Positions 17,138 through 28,788 are shown, counted from the stretch's first letter. The stretch: 64,000 bases of DNA from Fredinandcohnia humi (GCF_001439915.1 NZ_LMBW01000012.1:35041-99040); one strand, 5' to 3'. Notes: a model not told the origin generated them from the sequence alone. A program made the numbers and translations.

Positions 17138-18319
17138 ATGACAAATAAGTTATATTATGAAAATCCATACTTAACAAACTGGACCACTGAAGTTACAAAT
17201 ATCATTAAAAAGGATAATCACTTCCTCGTTACCCTAGCGGAAACAGCATTTTATCCTGAAGGCGGCGGACAGCCATCTGATACAGGTCTGATTGAGAATA
17301 TTAAAGTTTTGGATGTCTTTCAGGAAGCTGGCGAAGTATATCATAAACTCCCCCATCCCCCGGAAAACCGGGTAACTGAATGCCAGATTGATTGGGAGCT
17401 AAGATATGATTATATGCAACAGCATACAGGCCAACACTTGCTGTCAGCAATTTGTATTGATGAATATGATGCGCACACATCAAGTTTCCATTTAGGAAAA
17501 GATACCGTTTCTATTGATTTAAGTGTTCCAGAATTTAGGGATGATCAGCTTTTACATATTGAAAACCAGGTGAATAAAGCCATCTATGAAAACCGTGAAA
17601 TTAACACATATTTTGTTTCTAAGGAAAAAGCCAGCTCCCTTCCTCTTCGAAAAATGCCAGATGTTGAAGGTGATGAAATGAGGATTGTTGAAATTGAAGG
17701 AATTGACACATCTGCATGTGCGGGTACACATATTTCTAGAACAGGCGAATTAGGATTAATGAAGCTATTAAAAACAGAAAAAAGTAAAGGTAATACGCGT
17801 GTTTACTTTATTTTTGGCGGTCGAGCTCTTAAAGATTACCAGGCAACACATTCGACCTTAACGTCCTTAGCGAACCAATATAGTACAAATCGCGAGGGTC
17901 TCCTTGAAAAAATAACAAAAATAGAGGCAGAAAATAAACAATCTCAAAAAGAAATTGAGGAGTTAAAAGGGCAAATACATCAATTTCTTGCACAGGAACT
18001 GATTCAGTCTCATAACGGACCCGTGATTATCAAGACATTCGAAGATAAATCTTTAAAGGAACTTCAAGGAATCGCGAAACAAATTAATGAATCATCAAAT
18101 CAATGTGTTATTTTTACGACAACACTTGAAAACAAACTACTTATCTCACATAATGGCTCAGTTCCAGTTCAATGTGGTCAATTATTCAAACAAGAATTAA
18201 AAAAATACCATGGAAAAGGTGGCGGCAACAATACCACGGCCCAGGCTGCTTTTAATAACCCGATTGACCTTGAAACATTTAGAAGCTTTTTAGAAACAAA
18301 AATAAAAGAATCGATTTAA
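17138..18319 (+). CDS. Alanyl-tRNA editing protein AlaX, long form with DHHA1 domain
   Basis: The 393-residue protein hydrolyses Ser or Gly wrongly attached to tRNA(Ala) in the cytoplasm. The N-terminal AlaX-like domain contains the beta segment AFYPEGGGQPSDTG. The zinc-binding editing domain shows HTGQHLLSA and CAGTH, which supply the two His plus Cys/His ligands. A coiled coil (about 245-285) precedes a DHHA1 domain ending in GKGGGNNTTAQAA, typical of the long AlaX class. It is monocistronic and convergent with the transporter gene downstream. Confidence 0.9.
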   Translation: MTNKLYYENPYLTNWTTEVTNIIKKDNHFLVTLAETAFYPEGGGQPSDTGLIENIKVLDVFQEAGEVYHKLPHPPENRVTECQIDWELRYDYMQQHTGQHLLSAICIDEYDAHTSSFHLGKDTVSIDLSVPEFRDDQLLHIENQVNKAIYENREINTYFVSKEKASSLPLRKMPDVEGDEMRIVEIEGIDTSACAGTHISRTGELGLMKLLKTEKSKGNTRVYFIFGGRALKDYQATHSTLTSLANQYSTNREGLLEKITKIEAENKQSQKEIEELKGQIHQFLAQELIQSHNGPVIIKTFEDKSLKELQGIAKQINESSNQCVIFTTTLENKLLISHNGSVPVQCGQLFKQELKKYHGKGGGNNTTAQAAFNNPIDLETFRSFLETKIKESI

Positions 18320-18323
18320 GTGA

Positions 18324-18350
18324 AAAAGCTACCCTATAAGGTAGCTTTTA
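18324..18350. terminator. Bidirectional terminator between alaX and the AI-2E-type transporter
   Basis: AAAAGCTACC (18324-18333) pairs with GGTAGCTTTT (18340-18349), with A/T tracts on both sides. It overlaps the stop of the minus-strand gene. Confidence 0.8.
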
Positions 18351-19406
18351 AATTTTATCCGAATTATTAAAGCCGAGATTGATCACCCCTGCTTTTGTTA
18401 GCGAATCGTAAAGGATGACGAGAAGCGGTCCAAGCAGTAGACCAACGATCCCAATTATTTTAAATCCTAAATACATGCTTATGAGCGCTGCTAATGCACT
18501 AATACCAAAGCTTTGGGAATATATCTTTGGTTCGATGATTTTTCGAATCACAGTGATTAGCACAAACAGAATCAATAGTCCGACCCCTAGTTTGGTGTTT
18601 CCGTTAATTAACACAAAAACCGCCCACGGAACAATGAATGATCCAGTACCAAGTATCGGTAGTAAATCGACAAGAACAATGAGTAATGAAAGAATTAAAA
18701 GATACTTAACATCTAAAATCCAAAGCCCAATATAAGTGATAATAAATGTTACCCCACTAAGTACGATTTGTGCTTTTAAAAAGCCTACAAATATCTTTTT
18801 CAATTGGGTCGTTACAATCTTTAACTTTTCAATCGAACTCTCCTGGAGCATATCTTTAAGCTTATTTTTAATTGTAGGAAGATCGTTCATGAAAAGAAAA
18901 GCTGCAACTAAGTACACAATTAGCTCTAATAATAGTTGTGGAAGGCTTGAAACAAAACCAAAAGTCCCCTCTGTAATATTCCTAGCTAAAACAATCAATA
19001 AATCCTGGAAGGAATACAGGGTATTCATGATTGAATCAAAGACTTCCTTTGGTAAATCCTCAAAATAGGTTTCAAATTTTTGAAAAGTCGCGATGATTTG
19101 ATCCGTATCAATGCTTGAGACATAAAACGGTATATTTTTTACAAGAGTAATCAATTGATTAATAATAACATTGACCAATAAATAACCTAAAAACAATACG
19201 AATACTAGGAAAACGACAAACGTTACTGTTACAGAATATAGTCGTTTGAATCGGTATTTTGTGGTTAACAAATTAACAATTGGCTCCAATAAAAGAGCGG
19301 TTAAAAGGGCTAAAATTAATGAAATTGACATTGGTAATAAATACAATGCAGTAACTAGCGCGATGATAAGGAGAATATTTCTTTTATTAAGATATTTTTT
19401 AACCAT
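18348..19406 (-). CDS. AI-2E family (UPF0118) membrane transporter
   Basis: The 352-residue integral membrane protein has the AI-2E/PerM layout: paired N-terminal membrane helices (ILLIIALVTALYLLPM), another helix near 70, an extracytoplasmic helical region, and a hydrophobic C-terminal half with SLLIVLVDLLPILGTGSFIVPW and FGISALAALISMYLGFKIIG. The family exports small molecules or ions; the substrate cannot be set from sequence. It is monocistronic. Confidence 0.85.
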   Translation of the reverse strand: MVKKYLNKRNILLIIALVTALYLLPMSISLILALLTALLLEPIVNLLTTKYRFKRLYSVTVTFVVFLVFVLFLGYLLVNVIINQLITLVKNIPFYVSSIDTDQIIATFQKFETYFEDLPKEVFDSIMNTLYSFQDLLIVLARNITEGTFGFVSSLPQLLLELIVYLVAAFLFMNDLPTIKNKLKDMLQESSIEKLKIVTTQLKKIFVGFLKAQIVLSGVTFIITYIGLWILDVKYLLILSLLIVLVDLLPILGTGSFIVPWAVFVLINGNTKLGVGLLILFVLITVIRKIIEPKIYSQSFGISALAALISMYLGFKIIGIVGLLLGPLLVILYDSLTKAGVINLGFNNSDKI

Positions 19407-19540
19407 TTTCGCAAAATTACCTACTCTCTACCTGTTAATCCGGGATCTTCTTATAAAATTATTGTACAGTAAAGAAGAGGTATTTAAAATATAAATATTT
19501 TTCGAAATTAAGACTTTTGGTTTGACAATTTTTCATCATC

Positions 19541-19572
19541 AAAAAACAGCTACCATTTGGTAGCTGTTTTTT
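19541..19572 (-). terminator. Terminator of the parE-parC operon
   Basis: AAAACAGCTACC pairs with GGTAGCTGTTTT around an ATTT loop. It lies about ten bases past the parC stop. Confidence 0.8.
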
Positions 19573-19582
19573 CGTTTTATCT

Positions 19583-22027
19583 TTATTTCGTTTCGTCATT
19601 TTTTTCTTCTTGCGTGACAATCCAAGTATCGATAACTTCTCCCGCTACATCTGTATCTACAACAAACGAACCATTGCTATAGCGATCATTTGGACGTAAC
19701 GAATTTGTTTCGACGGATTCAATTTTTCCATTTTTAGTTTTGAGGATAATTTCATCTAATTTTGTAACAAAATGTGCTCCTGCGATGCGGTGTGGGTGAT
19801 TCTTTAACTCACGAATCATGACCAATCCACGTTTTGCACGAGTAGCTTTTTCAAATTCCGAGATTTTCATTTTCTTGACAGCACCACGTTGGGTAACGAT
19901 GGCGAATTCAGCCGGTGTAGATGGTGGTACAACGTATCCAGCAACTATATAATCGTCGTCCTTTAGATTAATTCCTTTAACCCCTGCTGCTCGTTGACCT
20001 ACGACATTTACTTCTTCTTCCCCGAACCATAGTCCATAGCCTAGATGTGTAACTAAGAAGACATCCATATTTCCATTGGTTATATGAACATTTACGACTT
20101 CATCATCATTCTTCAGGTTAATCGCAACAAGTGGTTTTGAATATCGTTGGGCTTTGTACAATGAAAGCTCTGATTTTTTCACCATTCCATTTTTCGTGAT
20201 GAAAAGAAGATATTCAGGCAGTTCAAAATTTGTAACTGGGAATGCCTCAATAATAAACTCATCTCGGTCTATACTTATTATATTGGCGACATGCTGACCA
20301 AGGTCCTTCCACCTTATATCTGGAAGCTCGTGTACTGGAATATATAAGTAGTTCCCCTTGTTTGTAAAAAGAAGTAATGTGTCCGTTGTATTGATTTCAA
20401 ATTGCCGTAACAATCGGTCCGTATCCTTCATGCCAAAATCAAGACCGTTTGATGCAGCATATGATCGAGGGCTTGTACGTTTTACATAGCCGTCCTGGGT
20501 CACGGTCACAATTACATCCTCGGATGGAATGATAACCTCGAGATTAATTTTAATCTCTTCAATTTTATCTTCAATTTTTGAACGGCGATTATCCGCATAC
20601 GTCTTTTTAACACGTTTTAGGTCTGTTTTAATAACCTGTAACAGCTTGCGTTCATTTTGAAGAATTTCAACTAATTCACTAATCTTTTTGTTTAACTCAT
20701 CAAATTCCTGCTGTAGTGCTGTGATATCTGTATTTGTTAAACGATATAATTGCAAGGAAACAATCGCTTCAGACTGAGGTTCTGTAAATTCAAATTTATC
20801 GATTAAGTTATTTTTCGCATCCTTCTTATCTTTCGAAGCACGAATGGTTGCGATTACCTCATCTAAGATTGATAAAGCCTTCATCAGACCTTCTACTACA
20901 TGCTGACGTTCACGTGCTTTTTCCAATTCATAATGAGAACGATTGGTAATAATCTCTTTTTGATGGTTAATATACGCATCCAAAATCTTCGGCAAACTCA
21001 TCAATACAGGTCGTCTGTCTAAAATCGCAACCATATTAAAGTTATAGGTTATTTGAAGATCCGTATTTTTATAGAGGAAGTTTAATACTCCTTGTGCATC
21101 CGCGTCTTTTTTAAGTTCAATGACAATTCTTAAGCCTGTTCGGTCTGTTTCATCACGGACTTCACTTATTCCTTCCACTTTACGATCTAACCGTATCTCG
21201 TCTATCTTTTTAACCATATTGGCTTTATTTACTTCATATGGGATTTCAGTTACGACAATTTGCTGTTTTCCACCGCGAAGATCTTCAATGTCCGCTTTTC
21301 CACGCACAATGATTTTTCCTTTTCCAGTTTCGTAGGCTTTCTTGATCCCTTCAATCCCTTGGATAATACCGCCTGTTGGGAAATCAGGCCCCTTAATTAC
21401 CTGCATCAGGTCATCGACTGTTGAATTAGGATGATCAATTCGAGTTATAACACCATCAATAACCTCACCAAGATGATGTGGCGGAATATCAGTTGCATAT
21501 CCTGCTGAGATTCCAGTTGAACCATTTACCAGCAAATTAGGAAAACTTGCTGGTAATACAACTGGTTCTTTACTTGTATCATCAAAGTTAGGAATAAACT
21601 CAACAGTATTTTTCTCGATATCACGTAAAAGCTCGGAAGCAAGTTTTGAAAGACGTGCTTCTGTATAACGCATCGCTGCTGGCGGGTCACCATCATTACT
21701 ACCGTTATTTCCGTGCATTTCAACTAAGACATTTCGAACCTTCCAGTCCTGACTCAAACGAACCATTGCATCATATACAGAAGTATCACCATGTGGATGG
21801 TAGTTACCAATTACATTACCAACTGTTTTAGCGGATTTACGGAAACCTTTATCAGCCGTATTTCCTTCAACATGCATCGCGTATAGAATACGTCTTTGAA
21901 CTGGTTTTAGACCATCCCTTGCATCTGGTAGTGCACGTTCTTGAATTATATATTTACTATATCTACCGAAACGATCACCAATAACATCCTCAAGTGGTAG
22001 ATCACGAAATTTTTCTGTTTGTACCAT
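19583..22027 (-). CDS. parC: DNA topoisomerase IV subunit A
   Basis: The 814-residue A subunit cleaves DNA with Tyr121 ([11 protein letters not shown]) and decatenates chromosomes together with ParE. The winged-helix core starts at [13 protein letters not shown]. The quinolone-determining loop reads [12 protein letters not shown], with Thr82 and Asp86 where Staphylococcus aureus GrlA has Ser80 and Glu84. The C-terminal beta-pinwheel (about 490-800) has the repeated [17 protein letters not shown]-type blades. It starts 7 bases after the parE stop, so the two form an operon. Confidence 0.95.
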   Translation of the reverse strand: MVQTEKFRDLPLEDVIGDRFGRYSKYIIQERALPDARDGLKPVQRRILYAMHVEGNTADKGFRKSAKTVGNVIGNYHPHGDTSVYDAMVRLSQDWKVRNVLVEMHGNNGSNDGDPPAAMRYTEARLSKLASELLRDIEKNTVEFIPNFDDTSKEPVVLPASFPNLLVNGSTGISAGYATDIPPHHLGEVIDGVITRIDHPNSTVDDLMQVIKGPDFPTGGIIQGIEGIKKAYETGKGKIIVRGKADIEDLRGGKQQIVVTEIPYEVNKANMVKKIDEIRLDRKVEGISEVRDETDRTGLRIVIELKKDADAQGVLNFLYKNTDLQITYNFNMVAILDRRPVLMSLPKILDAYINHQKEIITNRSHYELEKARERQHVVEGLMKALSILDEVIATIRASKDKKDAKNNLIDKFEFTEPQSEAIVSLQLYRLTNTDITALQQEFDELNKKISELVEILQNERKLLQVIKTDLKRVKKTYADNRRSKIEDKIEEIKINLEVIIPSEDVIVTVTQDGYVKRTSPRSYAASNGLDFGMKDTDRLLRQFEINTTDTLLLFTNKGNYLYIPVHELPDIRWKDLGQHVANIISIDRDEFIIEAFPVTNFELPEYLLFITKNGMVKKSELSLYKAQRYSKPLVAINLKNDDEVVNVHITNGNMDVFLVTHLGYGLWFGEEEVNVVGQRAAGVKGINLKDDDYIVAGYVVPPSTPAEFAIVTQRGAVKKMKISEFEKATRAKRGLVMIRELKNHPHRIAGAHFVTKLDEIILKTKNGKIESVETNSLRPNDRYSNGSFVVDTDVAGEVIDTWIVTQEEKNDETK

Positions 22028-22034
22028 CTATTTG

Positions 22035-24038
<2,004 letters not shown>

Positions 24039-24198
24039 TTACCCAAGTACATAGCTAATAAATAGCCTCTCTCTTTATAAGTAGTTTCACTAATAGAAAT
24101 ATTTTTACTTAGCAGAACAAATGTTTTGTTTTTTATTGCCCTATCTTTCATTTTATATCTTTATCCAGATTTGGCAAACCGTTTCTCTCAAAAAGGCG

Positions 24199-24230
24199 AA
24201 AATCCTTGTATAAAAACAAGGATTTTTGTC
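24199..24230 (-). terminator. Terminator after yneT
   Basis: AAAATCCTTG (24199-24208) pairs with CAAGGATTTT (24217-24226), ten bp with an 8-base loop. It lies between yneT and parE on the shared strand. Confidence 0.7.
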
Positions 24231-24240
24231 TCGTGATCTG

Positions 24241-24654
24241 TTATTTTGTCAGCGCATGCTCAACCTTAATACAACGATCCATGACAACGGTATATCCGCG
24301 ATCCTTTAAGAAGTTAAATGCTTCCTCACTAACACAACCAAGCTGTGACCAAAATACATCTGCATCGATTTCATCAAATTCTTTCGCAACTGCCATTAAA
24401 TACTCAGAGCGTCGAAAAACATTGACTATATCAATATGCCCTTCAATATCTTTAATTGACTTAACGGCTTTTACACCTAGAGCTTCGCCAATAGTTGGAT
24501 TTACAGGAATGATTTCATAACCGGCAGCCTGCATTGCCTTACTCACCATATTGGAGGTTCTTTCAGGGTTATCAGATAAACCTACAACTGCTATCCTTTT
24601 ACTTTTCTTTAGAATTTCGCCAAGTTCAGCACGAGTTGGAATTTCCAATGTCAT
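24241..24654 (-). CDS. yneT: CoA-binding domain protein YneT
   Basis: A 137-residue Rossmann-like CoA-binding protein. The N-terminal KRIAVVGLSDNPERTS loop contacts the nucleotide, and YEIIPVNPTIGEALGVKAV and IDIVNVFRRSE are typical of the family; VFWSQLGCVSEEA carries the conserved W-Q. The start is ATG 24654, nine bases after GGGG; an upstream in-frame ATG at 24675 has no ribosome binding site. Enzymatic role unknown. It is co-directional with and upstream of parE, as in Bacillus subtilis. Confidence 0.85.
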   Translation of the reverse strand: MTLEIPTRAELGEILKKSKRIAVVGLSDNPERTSNMVSKAMQAAGYEIIPVNPTIGEALGVKAVKSIKDIEGHIDIVNVFRRSEYLMAVAKEFDEIDADVFWSQLGCVSEEAFNFLKDRGYTVVMDRCIKVEHALTK

Positions 24655-24848
24655 AGCCTGTATCCCCTTTTTCATTCTAATTTATATTTTACACGATAGA
24701 TATTATTTATCTCATAGTATTTCGGTCCCAAGCATAGATATTCCTGCATATATTTTGATTTTCAACATTATTGATTGTTTTTTATTAGCATTTTAATCAT
24801 TTTTTGTCGAAATTAATATAAAAAATCAACGTAAGGAAAAAATTTTAG

Positions 24849-24882
24849 TATAATGAGTATACTTGTACAAGCATGGTATAAT
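24849..24882 (+). promoter_or_regulatory. Probable plsY promoter
   Basis: TGGTATAAT (-10 hexamer 24877-24882) is an extended -10 element; a second TATAAT lies at 24849-24854. The perfect palindrome CTTGTACAAG sits just upstream of the extended element. Transcription from here would carry repeat R1-A in the plsY 5' leader. Confidence 0.45.
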
Positions 24883-24884
24883 TA

Positions 24885-25006
24885 GAAAAGTGCAAGGTGC
24901 CCGTTTATCGGCGACAAGTATAAGACGAGCGCTGACAGAAGGTGCTCTTTACCTTCAGAAGCGATTGGCTTATGACCTCGAGCCGATGGCACATGGAGCT
25001 AGACAT
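24885..25006. repeat. Dispersed hairpin repeat R1, copy A
   Basis: This 122-bp copy has the shared R1 blocks GGCGACAAG, GCTGACAGAAGGTGC, GAAGCGATTGGCTTATGACC and GAGCTAGACAT. The outer stem here is GGTGCC with GGCACA, so the C-G pair of other copies has become T-A. It lies in the presumed 5' leader of plsY. Confidence 0.85.
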
Positions 25007-25081
25007 CGAAATCTATGTTCGAATGGTACAATTGGTGCAGGTTGCACTTATATTTATTATTTTATTAAAGGAGTTATGTGT

Positions 25082-25693
25082 ATGTTACTAAAGATAGTTA
25101 TTATACTCCTTGCTTATCTTCTTGGTTCGATTCCTTCGGGGTTAATTGTAGGGAAGGTTGGCTACGGTATTGATATTCGGGAGCATGGCAGCGGTAATTT
25201 AGGTGGGACAAACACATTCCGTACGCTAGGGAAAAAGGCTGGTTTGATCGTAACGATAGCTGATATTTTAAAAGGAACATTGGCAACAGCACTTCCTTTT
25301 CTGGTATTGGGTAATTCATATCCTGATTATCTCCCTTTATTAGTTGGTATGGTTGCAGTAATTGGTCATATGTACCCAATTTTCGCTGGTTTTAAAGGTG
25401 GAAAAGCAGTCGCAACCTCAGGTGGGGTTCTATTGGGATATAATCCGATACTTTTTCTATCGATATTATTATGTTTCTTTATTTTCCTAAAATTAACGAA
25501 AATGGTTTCACTATCCTCTATGCTTGTGGCAATTTATTGTGTCTCTTTCAGTGTAGTCTATAGTATTTTCATTAAGACAGATTTTCCTTTAATCATTGTT
25601 TCTTCATTACTTGCAGCATTTGTATTTTATCGGCACCGTGCAAATATTGTCCGAATTAAAAATAAAACAGAACCTAAGATTAAGTGGTTGTAA
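25082..25693 (+). CDS. plsY: Glycerol-3-phosphate acyltransferase PlsY
   Basis: A 203-residue multi-pass membrane enzyme that moves acyl groups from acyl-phosphate to glycerol-3-phosphate, the first step of phospholipid synthesis. It works with PlsX, which is outside the window. The three conserved loops are visible: GSIPSG near residue 14, [15 protein letters not shown] near 35-50, and [21 protein letters not shown] near 95-115. The start is ATG 25082, eight bases after AAGGAG; ATG 25076 is only two bases from it. The gene is divergent from yneT. Confidence 0.95.
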   Translation: MLLKIVIILLAYLLGSIPSGLIVGKVGYGIDIREHGSGNLGGTNTFRTLGKKAGLIVTIADILKGTLATALPFLVLGNSYPDYLPLLVGMVAVIGHMYPIFAGFKGGKAVATSGGVLLGYNPILFLSILLCFFIFLKLTKMVSLSSMLVAIYCVSFSVVYSIFIKTDFPLIIVSSLLAAFVFYRHRANIVRIKNKTEPKIKWL

Positions 25694-25815
25694 GAAAAGT
25701 GCGAGGCGCCTGACTATCGGCGACAAGCATAAGAAAATCGCTGACAGAAGGTGCATTTTACCTTCCGAAGCGATTGGCTTATGCCCTTGAGCCGATGGTG
25801 CCTGGAACTAGACAT
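25694..25815. repeat. Dispersed hairpin repeat R1, copy B
   Basis: This copy begins at the plsY stop. The inner stem AATCGCT/AGCGATT is fully paired here, whereas other copies carry AAGCGCT with one mismatch. The outer stem is GGCGCC with GGTGCC (one G-U pair). Confidence 0.85.
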
Positions 25816-25825
25816 CAAAAGATAG

Positions 25826-25862
25826 ACGTGTGAACCTTATTGGTCACACGTCTTCTTTTTTA
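25826..25862 (+). terminator. Terminator after plsY and R1-B
   Basis: ACGTGTGAACC pairs with GGTCACACGT with one bulged base, followed by CTTCTTTTTT. Confidence 0.7.
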
Positions 25863-26011
25863 GATAAACCGAAGTTTTCCAGATTTTCCTTCGTAGTTAT
25901 TTCGAATTATGAAACACCCCAAAAGATAGACAATATTCGATAAATTTCTTACATTTTTTCATAGTTTTGTATTATAGTAGAAGTAACATAAAATATGGGG
26001 TGCAGTGTCAT

Positions 26012-27199
26012 ATGAGAAGAAGTAGAAGGAATCGAAAATCGATAAACATCACAAAATATGTCATCAGTTTAGTTATTTTATTACTTATTCCATTAGGTGT
26101 TTATTTCACACTAAATAGTTTAAAAGCAAATTCAGTGACTAAAGACTACATTGCTCACAATCATGATTTTAAAAAGACTGAGCAAGAATTTAAGCCTTTT
26201 ACAACATCAATGACACTTGCAGCAATCGGGGATATTTTAATTCATTCGGCTGTGTATAATGATGCAAACAAAGAAAATGGATATGATTTCAAACCAATGA
26301 TTGCGAATGTAAAAGGTTTACTTGAAGATGCGGACCTCACGATTGCCAATCAGGAAACAATCGTTGGTGGAACTGAAATCGGTTTATCGACCTATCCAAG
26401 CTTTAATAGCCCTTATGAGGTTGCTGATGCATTTAAGGATGCGGGCGTTGATATTGTTTCCATTGCGAACAATCATACGCTTGACCGGGGCGAAAAGGCG
26501 ATTATAAGCGCAACTAATTATTTAAATAAAATTGATATGGAATATACAGGAGGCTATCAGAGCTCTGAGGATAAAAGTAAAATTCGGGTGTTAAATCGAA
26601 ATGGAATCAGCATTGCATTCCTTTCTTACACATATGGTACAAATGGCATTCCTGTACCAGAAGGAAAAGACTATCTCGTTAACTTAATTGATATGGAATT
26701 GATCAAAAAGGACATCAAAGCAGCAAAGGAAGTAGCTGATGTTGTTTCGGTTAGCATGCACTGGGGAGATGAGTATCAATTATACCCGAATGATTACCAA
26801 AAACAGCTTGCTCAGCGGCTTGCAGATGAGGGAGTTGACCTCATTATCGGCCACCATCCCCACGTATTACAGCCGATGGATTGGTTAACAGGTAAAAATG
26901 GAAATCAAACATTTGTTGTTTACTCACTTGGCAATTTCTTATCAGGACAGATTCGGGATTATAAAGATATTGGCGGGGTATTACAGGTTGAAATTGTTAA
27001 AGAAAGTAAGTCGAAGAATGAAACGATCATTCGAGTAGAAAATCCGCAATTTACACCAACATTTGTTTCAAACAGTCAATATAAAAGCTTTAAAGTTGTA
27101 CCGCTCAAAGACGCGAAGAACTTTGGGTTAGGCGATGCAGCAGGTAAATATGAAGAAATGACCCACCATATGAATCAATGGCTTGAAAAAGCACAATAA
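26012..27199 (+). CDS. CapA/PgsA-family metallophosphatase-like protein
   Basis: The 395-residue protein starts at ATG 26012, after GGGGTG; an upstream in-frame start at 25967 lacks a ribosome binding site. A basic N-terminus and one membrane helix (YVISLVILLLIPLGVYF) anchor it, with the catalytic-type domain outside. Family motifs are IGDILIHSAV, ANQETIVGG, IANNHTLDRG, SMHWGDEYQLYPND and IIGHHPHVLQP, which match the calcineurin-like CapA domain linked to poly-gamma-glutamate synthesis and export. The pgsB/C synthase genes are not nearby, so a capsule role is uncertain. Confidence 0.8.
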   Translation: MRRSRRNRKSINITKYVISLVILLLIPLGVYFTLNSLKANSVTKDYIAHNHDFKKTEQEFKPFTTSMTLAAIGDILIHSAVYNDANKENGYDFKPMIANVKGLLEDADLTIANQETIVGGTEIGLSTYPSFNSPYEVADAFKDAGVDIVSIANNHTLDRGEKAIISATNYLNKIDMEYTGGYQSSEDKSKIRVLNRNGISIAFLSYTYGTNGIPVPEGKDYLVNLIDMELIKKDIKAAKEVADVVSVSMHWGDEYQLYPNDYQKQLAQRLADEGVDLIIGHHPHVLQPMDWLTGKNGNQTFVVYSLGNFLSGQIRDYKDIGGVLQVEIVKESKSKNETIIRVENPQFTPTFVSNSQYKSFKVVPLKDAKNFGLGDAAGKYEEMTHHMNQWLEKAQ

Positions 27200-27204
27200 T
27201 CAAC

Positions 27205-27326
27205 GAAAAGCGCCAGGCGCCTGCCTATCGGCGACAAGCATAAGGCAAGCGCTGACAGAAGGTGTTTTTTACCTTCCGAAGCGATTGACTTATGACCTCG
27301 AGCCGATGGCGCCTAGAGCTAGACAT
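27205..27326. repeat. Dispersed hairpin repeat R1, copy C
   Basis: Close to the family consensus: outer stem GGCGCC/GGCGCC, next TATCGGC/GCCGATG, then CATAAG/CTTATG, inner GAAGGT/ACCTTC. It starts 6 bases after the stop of the capA-like gene. Confidence 0.85.
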
Positions 27327-27328
27327 CA

Positions 27329-27366
27329 AAAAACAAGGCGCATCCTGTGATATGCCTTGTTTTTTT
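27329..27366. terminator. Bidirectional terminator between the capA-like gene and yneP
   Basis: AAAACAAGGC pairs with GCCTTGTTTT around a 14-base loop, with A and T runs on both sides. Confidence 0.75.
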
Positions 27367-27792
27367 CTATTCCGCTTGTTTTTTAGCATTTTCGTACGCA
27401 GTATGCCAGTCAGGATAATGTTTCCTAATCGAAATCGGACGGAATGATTCTTTTTTCACACAAACATGTGAAGATGTAGCATTAACCGAAACCTCACCAT
27501 CCGGCCTTGTAATTTGATATCCGTAAATGACGCGGAGACCATCATAATGATCAATCCATGTTTTGACTAAAGCCGTTTCACCATATCTTAATGGTTTTTT
27601 GTAGGAAACCTGCAGGTCAATAACTGGAGAAATAATACCATCACTCTCCATCGCCGCATAGCTAAAACCCAAATCCTTAATAAGTTGGGTTCTTCCTAGC
27701 TCCATCCACACCAAATAATTTGCATGGTAAACGACACCCATTTGGTCTGTTTCTGCGTATCTTACTTCGACTTCTTTCTTTGAAATGATCAA
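27367..27792 (-). CDS. yneP: Acyl-CoA thioesterase, YbgC/4HBT family
   Basis: A 141-residue single hotdog-fold thioesterase. The VRYAETDQMGVVYHANYLVWMELGR segment carries the 4HBT active-site Asp and the Tyr-His-Asn-Tyr cluster. The start is TTG 27792 after GGGAGAGG. It hydrolyses acyl-CoA; the substrate is not clear. Its place between plsY and tlp matches yneP of Bacillus subtilis. Confidence 0.85.
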   Translation of the reverse strand: MIISKKEVEVRYAETDQMGVVYHANYLVWMELGRTQLIKDLGFSYAAMESDGIISPVIDLQVSYKKPLRYGETALVKTWIDHYDGLRVIYGYQITRPDGEVSVNATSSHVCVKKESFRPISIRKHYPDWHTAYENAKKQAE

Positions 27793-27891
27793 TTCGGACC
27801 TCTCCCTACTCTAAATTGAAGTATTATTCATACAAATATAGTATCACAATAGAAAAGGCCTTTAAAATGAAACAAATTATGAAACATTAAA

Positions 27892-27929
27892 AATGGAGTA
27901 TGCCCTATTAACAGGCATACTCCATTTTT
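27892..27929. terminator. Terminator after tlp
   Basis: AAATGGAGTATGCC pairs with GGCATACTCCATTT around CTATTAACA. A and T tracts on both ends let it work in either direction. Confidence 0.8.
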
Positions 27930-28163
27930 TTATTGATAGCCATTTTCACGGGCTGAAGCTTCATCTTGTATCTCGGCTTGCATTGCTTCAATTGATTCTT
28001 GGCGACGTTCATTTTTTGCTTGGATTCCCTGTTTATCTTGTTCATTTGAAAATTGCATAGTTTCTTGGGATTCCTCAATATTCTCCATCGTGTTTTGAAC
28101 CATGTCTTGTAGCTTTTCTACATTATCACTGCGATCATCTGGTTTTGGTTTTTTGTGTGCCAT
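27930..28163 (-). CDS. tlp: Small acid-soluble spore protein Tlp
   Basis: The 77-residue hydrophilic protein begins MAHKKPKPDDRSDNVEKLQD, the hallmark of the Tlp (thioredoxin-like protein) spore family; the rest is Gln/Glu-rich and helical. Despite its name it lacks a thioredoxin CxxC. It accumulates in the forespore. sspN lies just upstream on the same strand, as in the known sspN-tlp pair. Confidence 0.93.
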   Translation of the reverse strand: MAHKKPKPDDRSDNVEKLQDMVQNTMENIEESQETMQFSNEQDKQGIQAKNERRQESIEAMQAEIQDEASARENGYQ

Positions 28164-28249
28164 ACTTATTCCTCCTATGTATTGTAGTACACCTCTATTT
28201 TGCTCAATTTACGAAAAAATATTTTTGAAAAAAAAAGGGATATTTACAT

Positions 28250-28290
28250 ACAAAAAAGGACGTCGTCAAAACACGTAACGTCCCTTTAAA
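28250..28290 (-). terminator. Terminator between sspN and tlp
   Basis: On the minus strand GGGACGT pairs with ACGTCC and runs into TTTTTTG. Read-through or a separate promoter would be needed for tlp. Confidence 0.6.
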
Positions 28291-28296
28291 GCATAA

Positions 28297-28434
28297 TTAT
28301 TCACCTTTTGTTTGCATAACCTGAGCATGCTGTCCAGATTTATCTTGCATCTTTTTCCCTTTATTCCCACCAAATCCACGTGGTTGCGTTCCTATATGGT
28401 TAGGTACAAATTTCTTATGGTCTTTTTCAGGCAT
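28297..28434 (-). CDS. sspN: Small acid-soluble spore protein N
   Basis: A 45-residue ORF starts at ATG 28434, after GGAGGAGGGG. The protein ([20 protein letters not shown], later [13 protein letters not shown], ending VMQTKGE) matches the SspN family, including the invariant MQTKGE end. It is a minor forespore-specific protein of unknown precise role, upstream of tlp. Confidence 0.9.
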   Translation of the reverse strand: MPEKDHKKFVPNHIGTQPRGFGGNKGKKMQDKSGQHAQVMQTKGE

Positions 28435-28533
28435 TTAATATCCCCTCCTCCTTTTCATTATCACCCAGAATCGGGATTCTCATGTAAAAAGTAGGATGGA
28501 GATTGTATCCATATCAAAGATTTGATGGAAAGT

Positions 28534-28665
28534 CTACTCGGCTTTTTCTAATCTTTTTTGTTCGATTCTCGCCTCAATACGCTCCATCGCTTCCTGATCT
28601 TTCAGTAATTGTTGTTTGTTTTCATTAACTAACTCAGCAAATGAAACCTTTCTAACTTTTCTCAA
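28534..28665 (-). CDS. FbpB-family small basic protein
   Basis: The 43-residue ORF starts at TTG 28665, eight bases after AGGAAGG. Its MRKVRKVSFAELVNENKQQL start and KDQEAMERIEARIEQKR helix fit the FbpB family. In Bacillus subtilis FbpB is a Fur-controlled helper of the sRNA FsrA, which lowers synthesis of iron-rich proteins. A Fur-like box lies 28-42 bases upstream. It is near acnA, which encodes an iron-sulfur enzyme and is a known target of that system. Function here is inferred from family and site. Confidence 0.75.
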   Translation of the reverse strand: MRKVRKVSFAELVNENKQQLLKDQEAMERIEARIEQKRLEKAE

Positions 28666-28692
28666 TTTTCTCACCTTCCTCTATTACCATTG

Positions 28693-28707
28693 TAATAGTA
28701 ATTATCT
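28693..28707 (-). promoter_or_regulatory. Candidate Fur box of the fbpB-like gene
   Basis: On the minus strand AGATAATTACTATTA matches 12 of 15 positions of the 7-1-7 Fur consensus TGATAATNATTATCA. Location just upstream of the ribosome binding site fits iron-dependent repression. Confidence 0.5.
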
Positions 28708-28788
28708 CCAAAAACTGCTCTAATTATTACAAATTTCCGAAAATTTATTTAAAAATTCAAAAAAGACGGTTTTTGTCGAAAAAAAACA

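Noticed and set aside
24863-25081. In-frame N-terminal extension of plsY through R1-A
   Set aside because: The extension translates the repeat, lacks a ribosome binding site, and would put 73 non-conserved residues before the first membrane helix.
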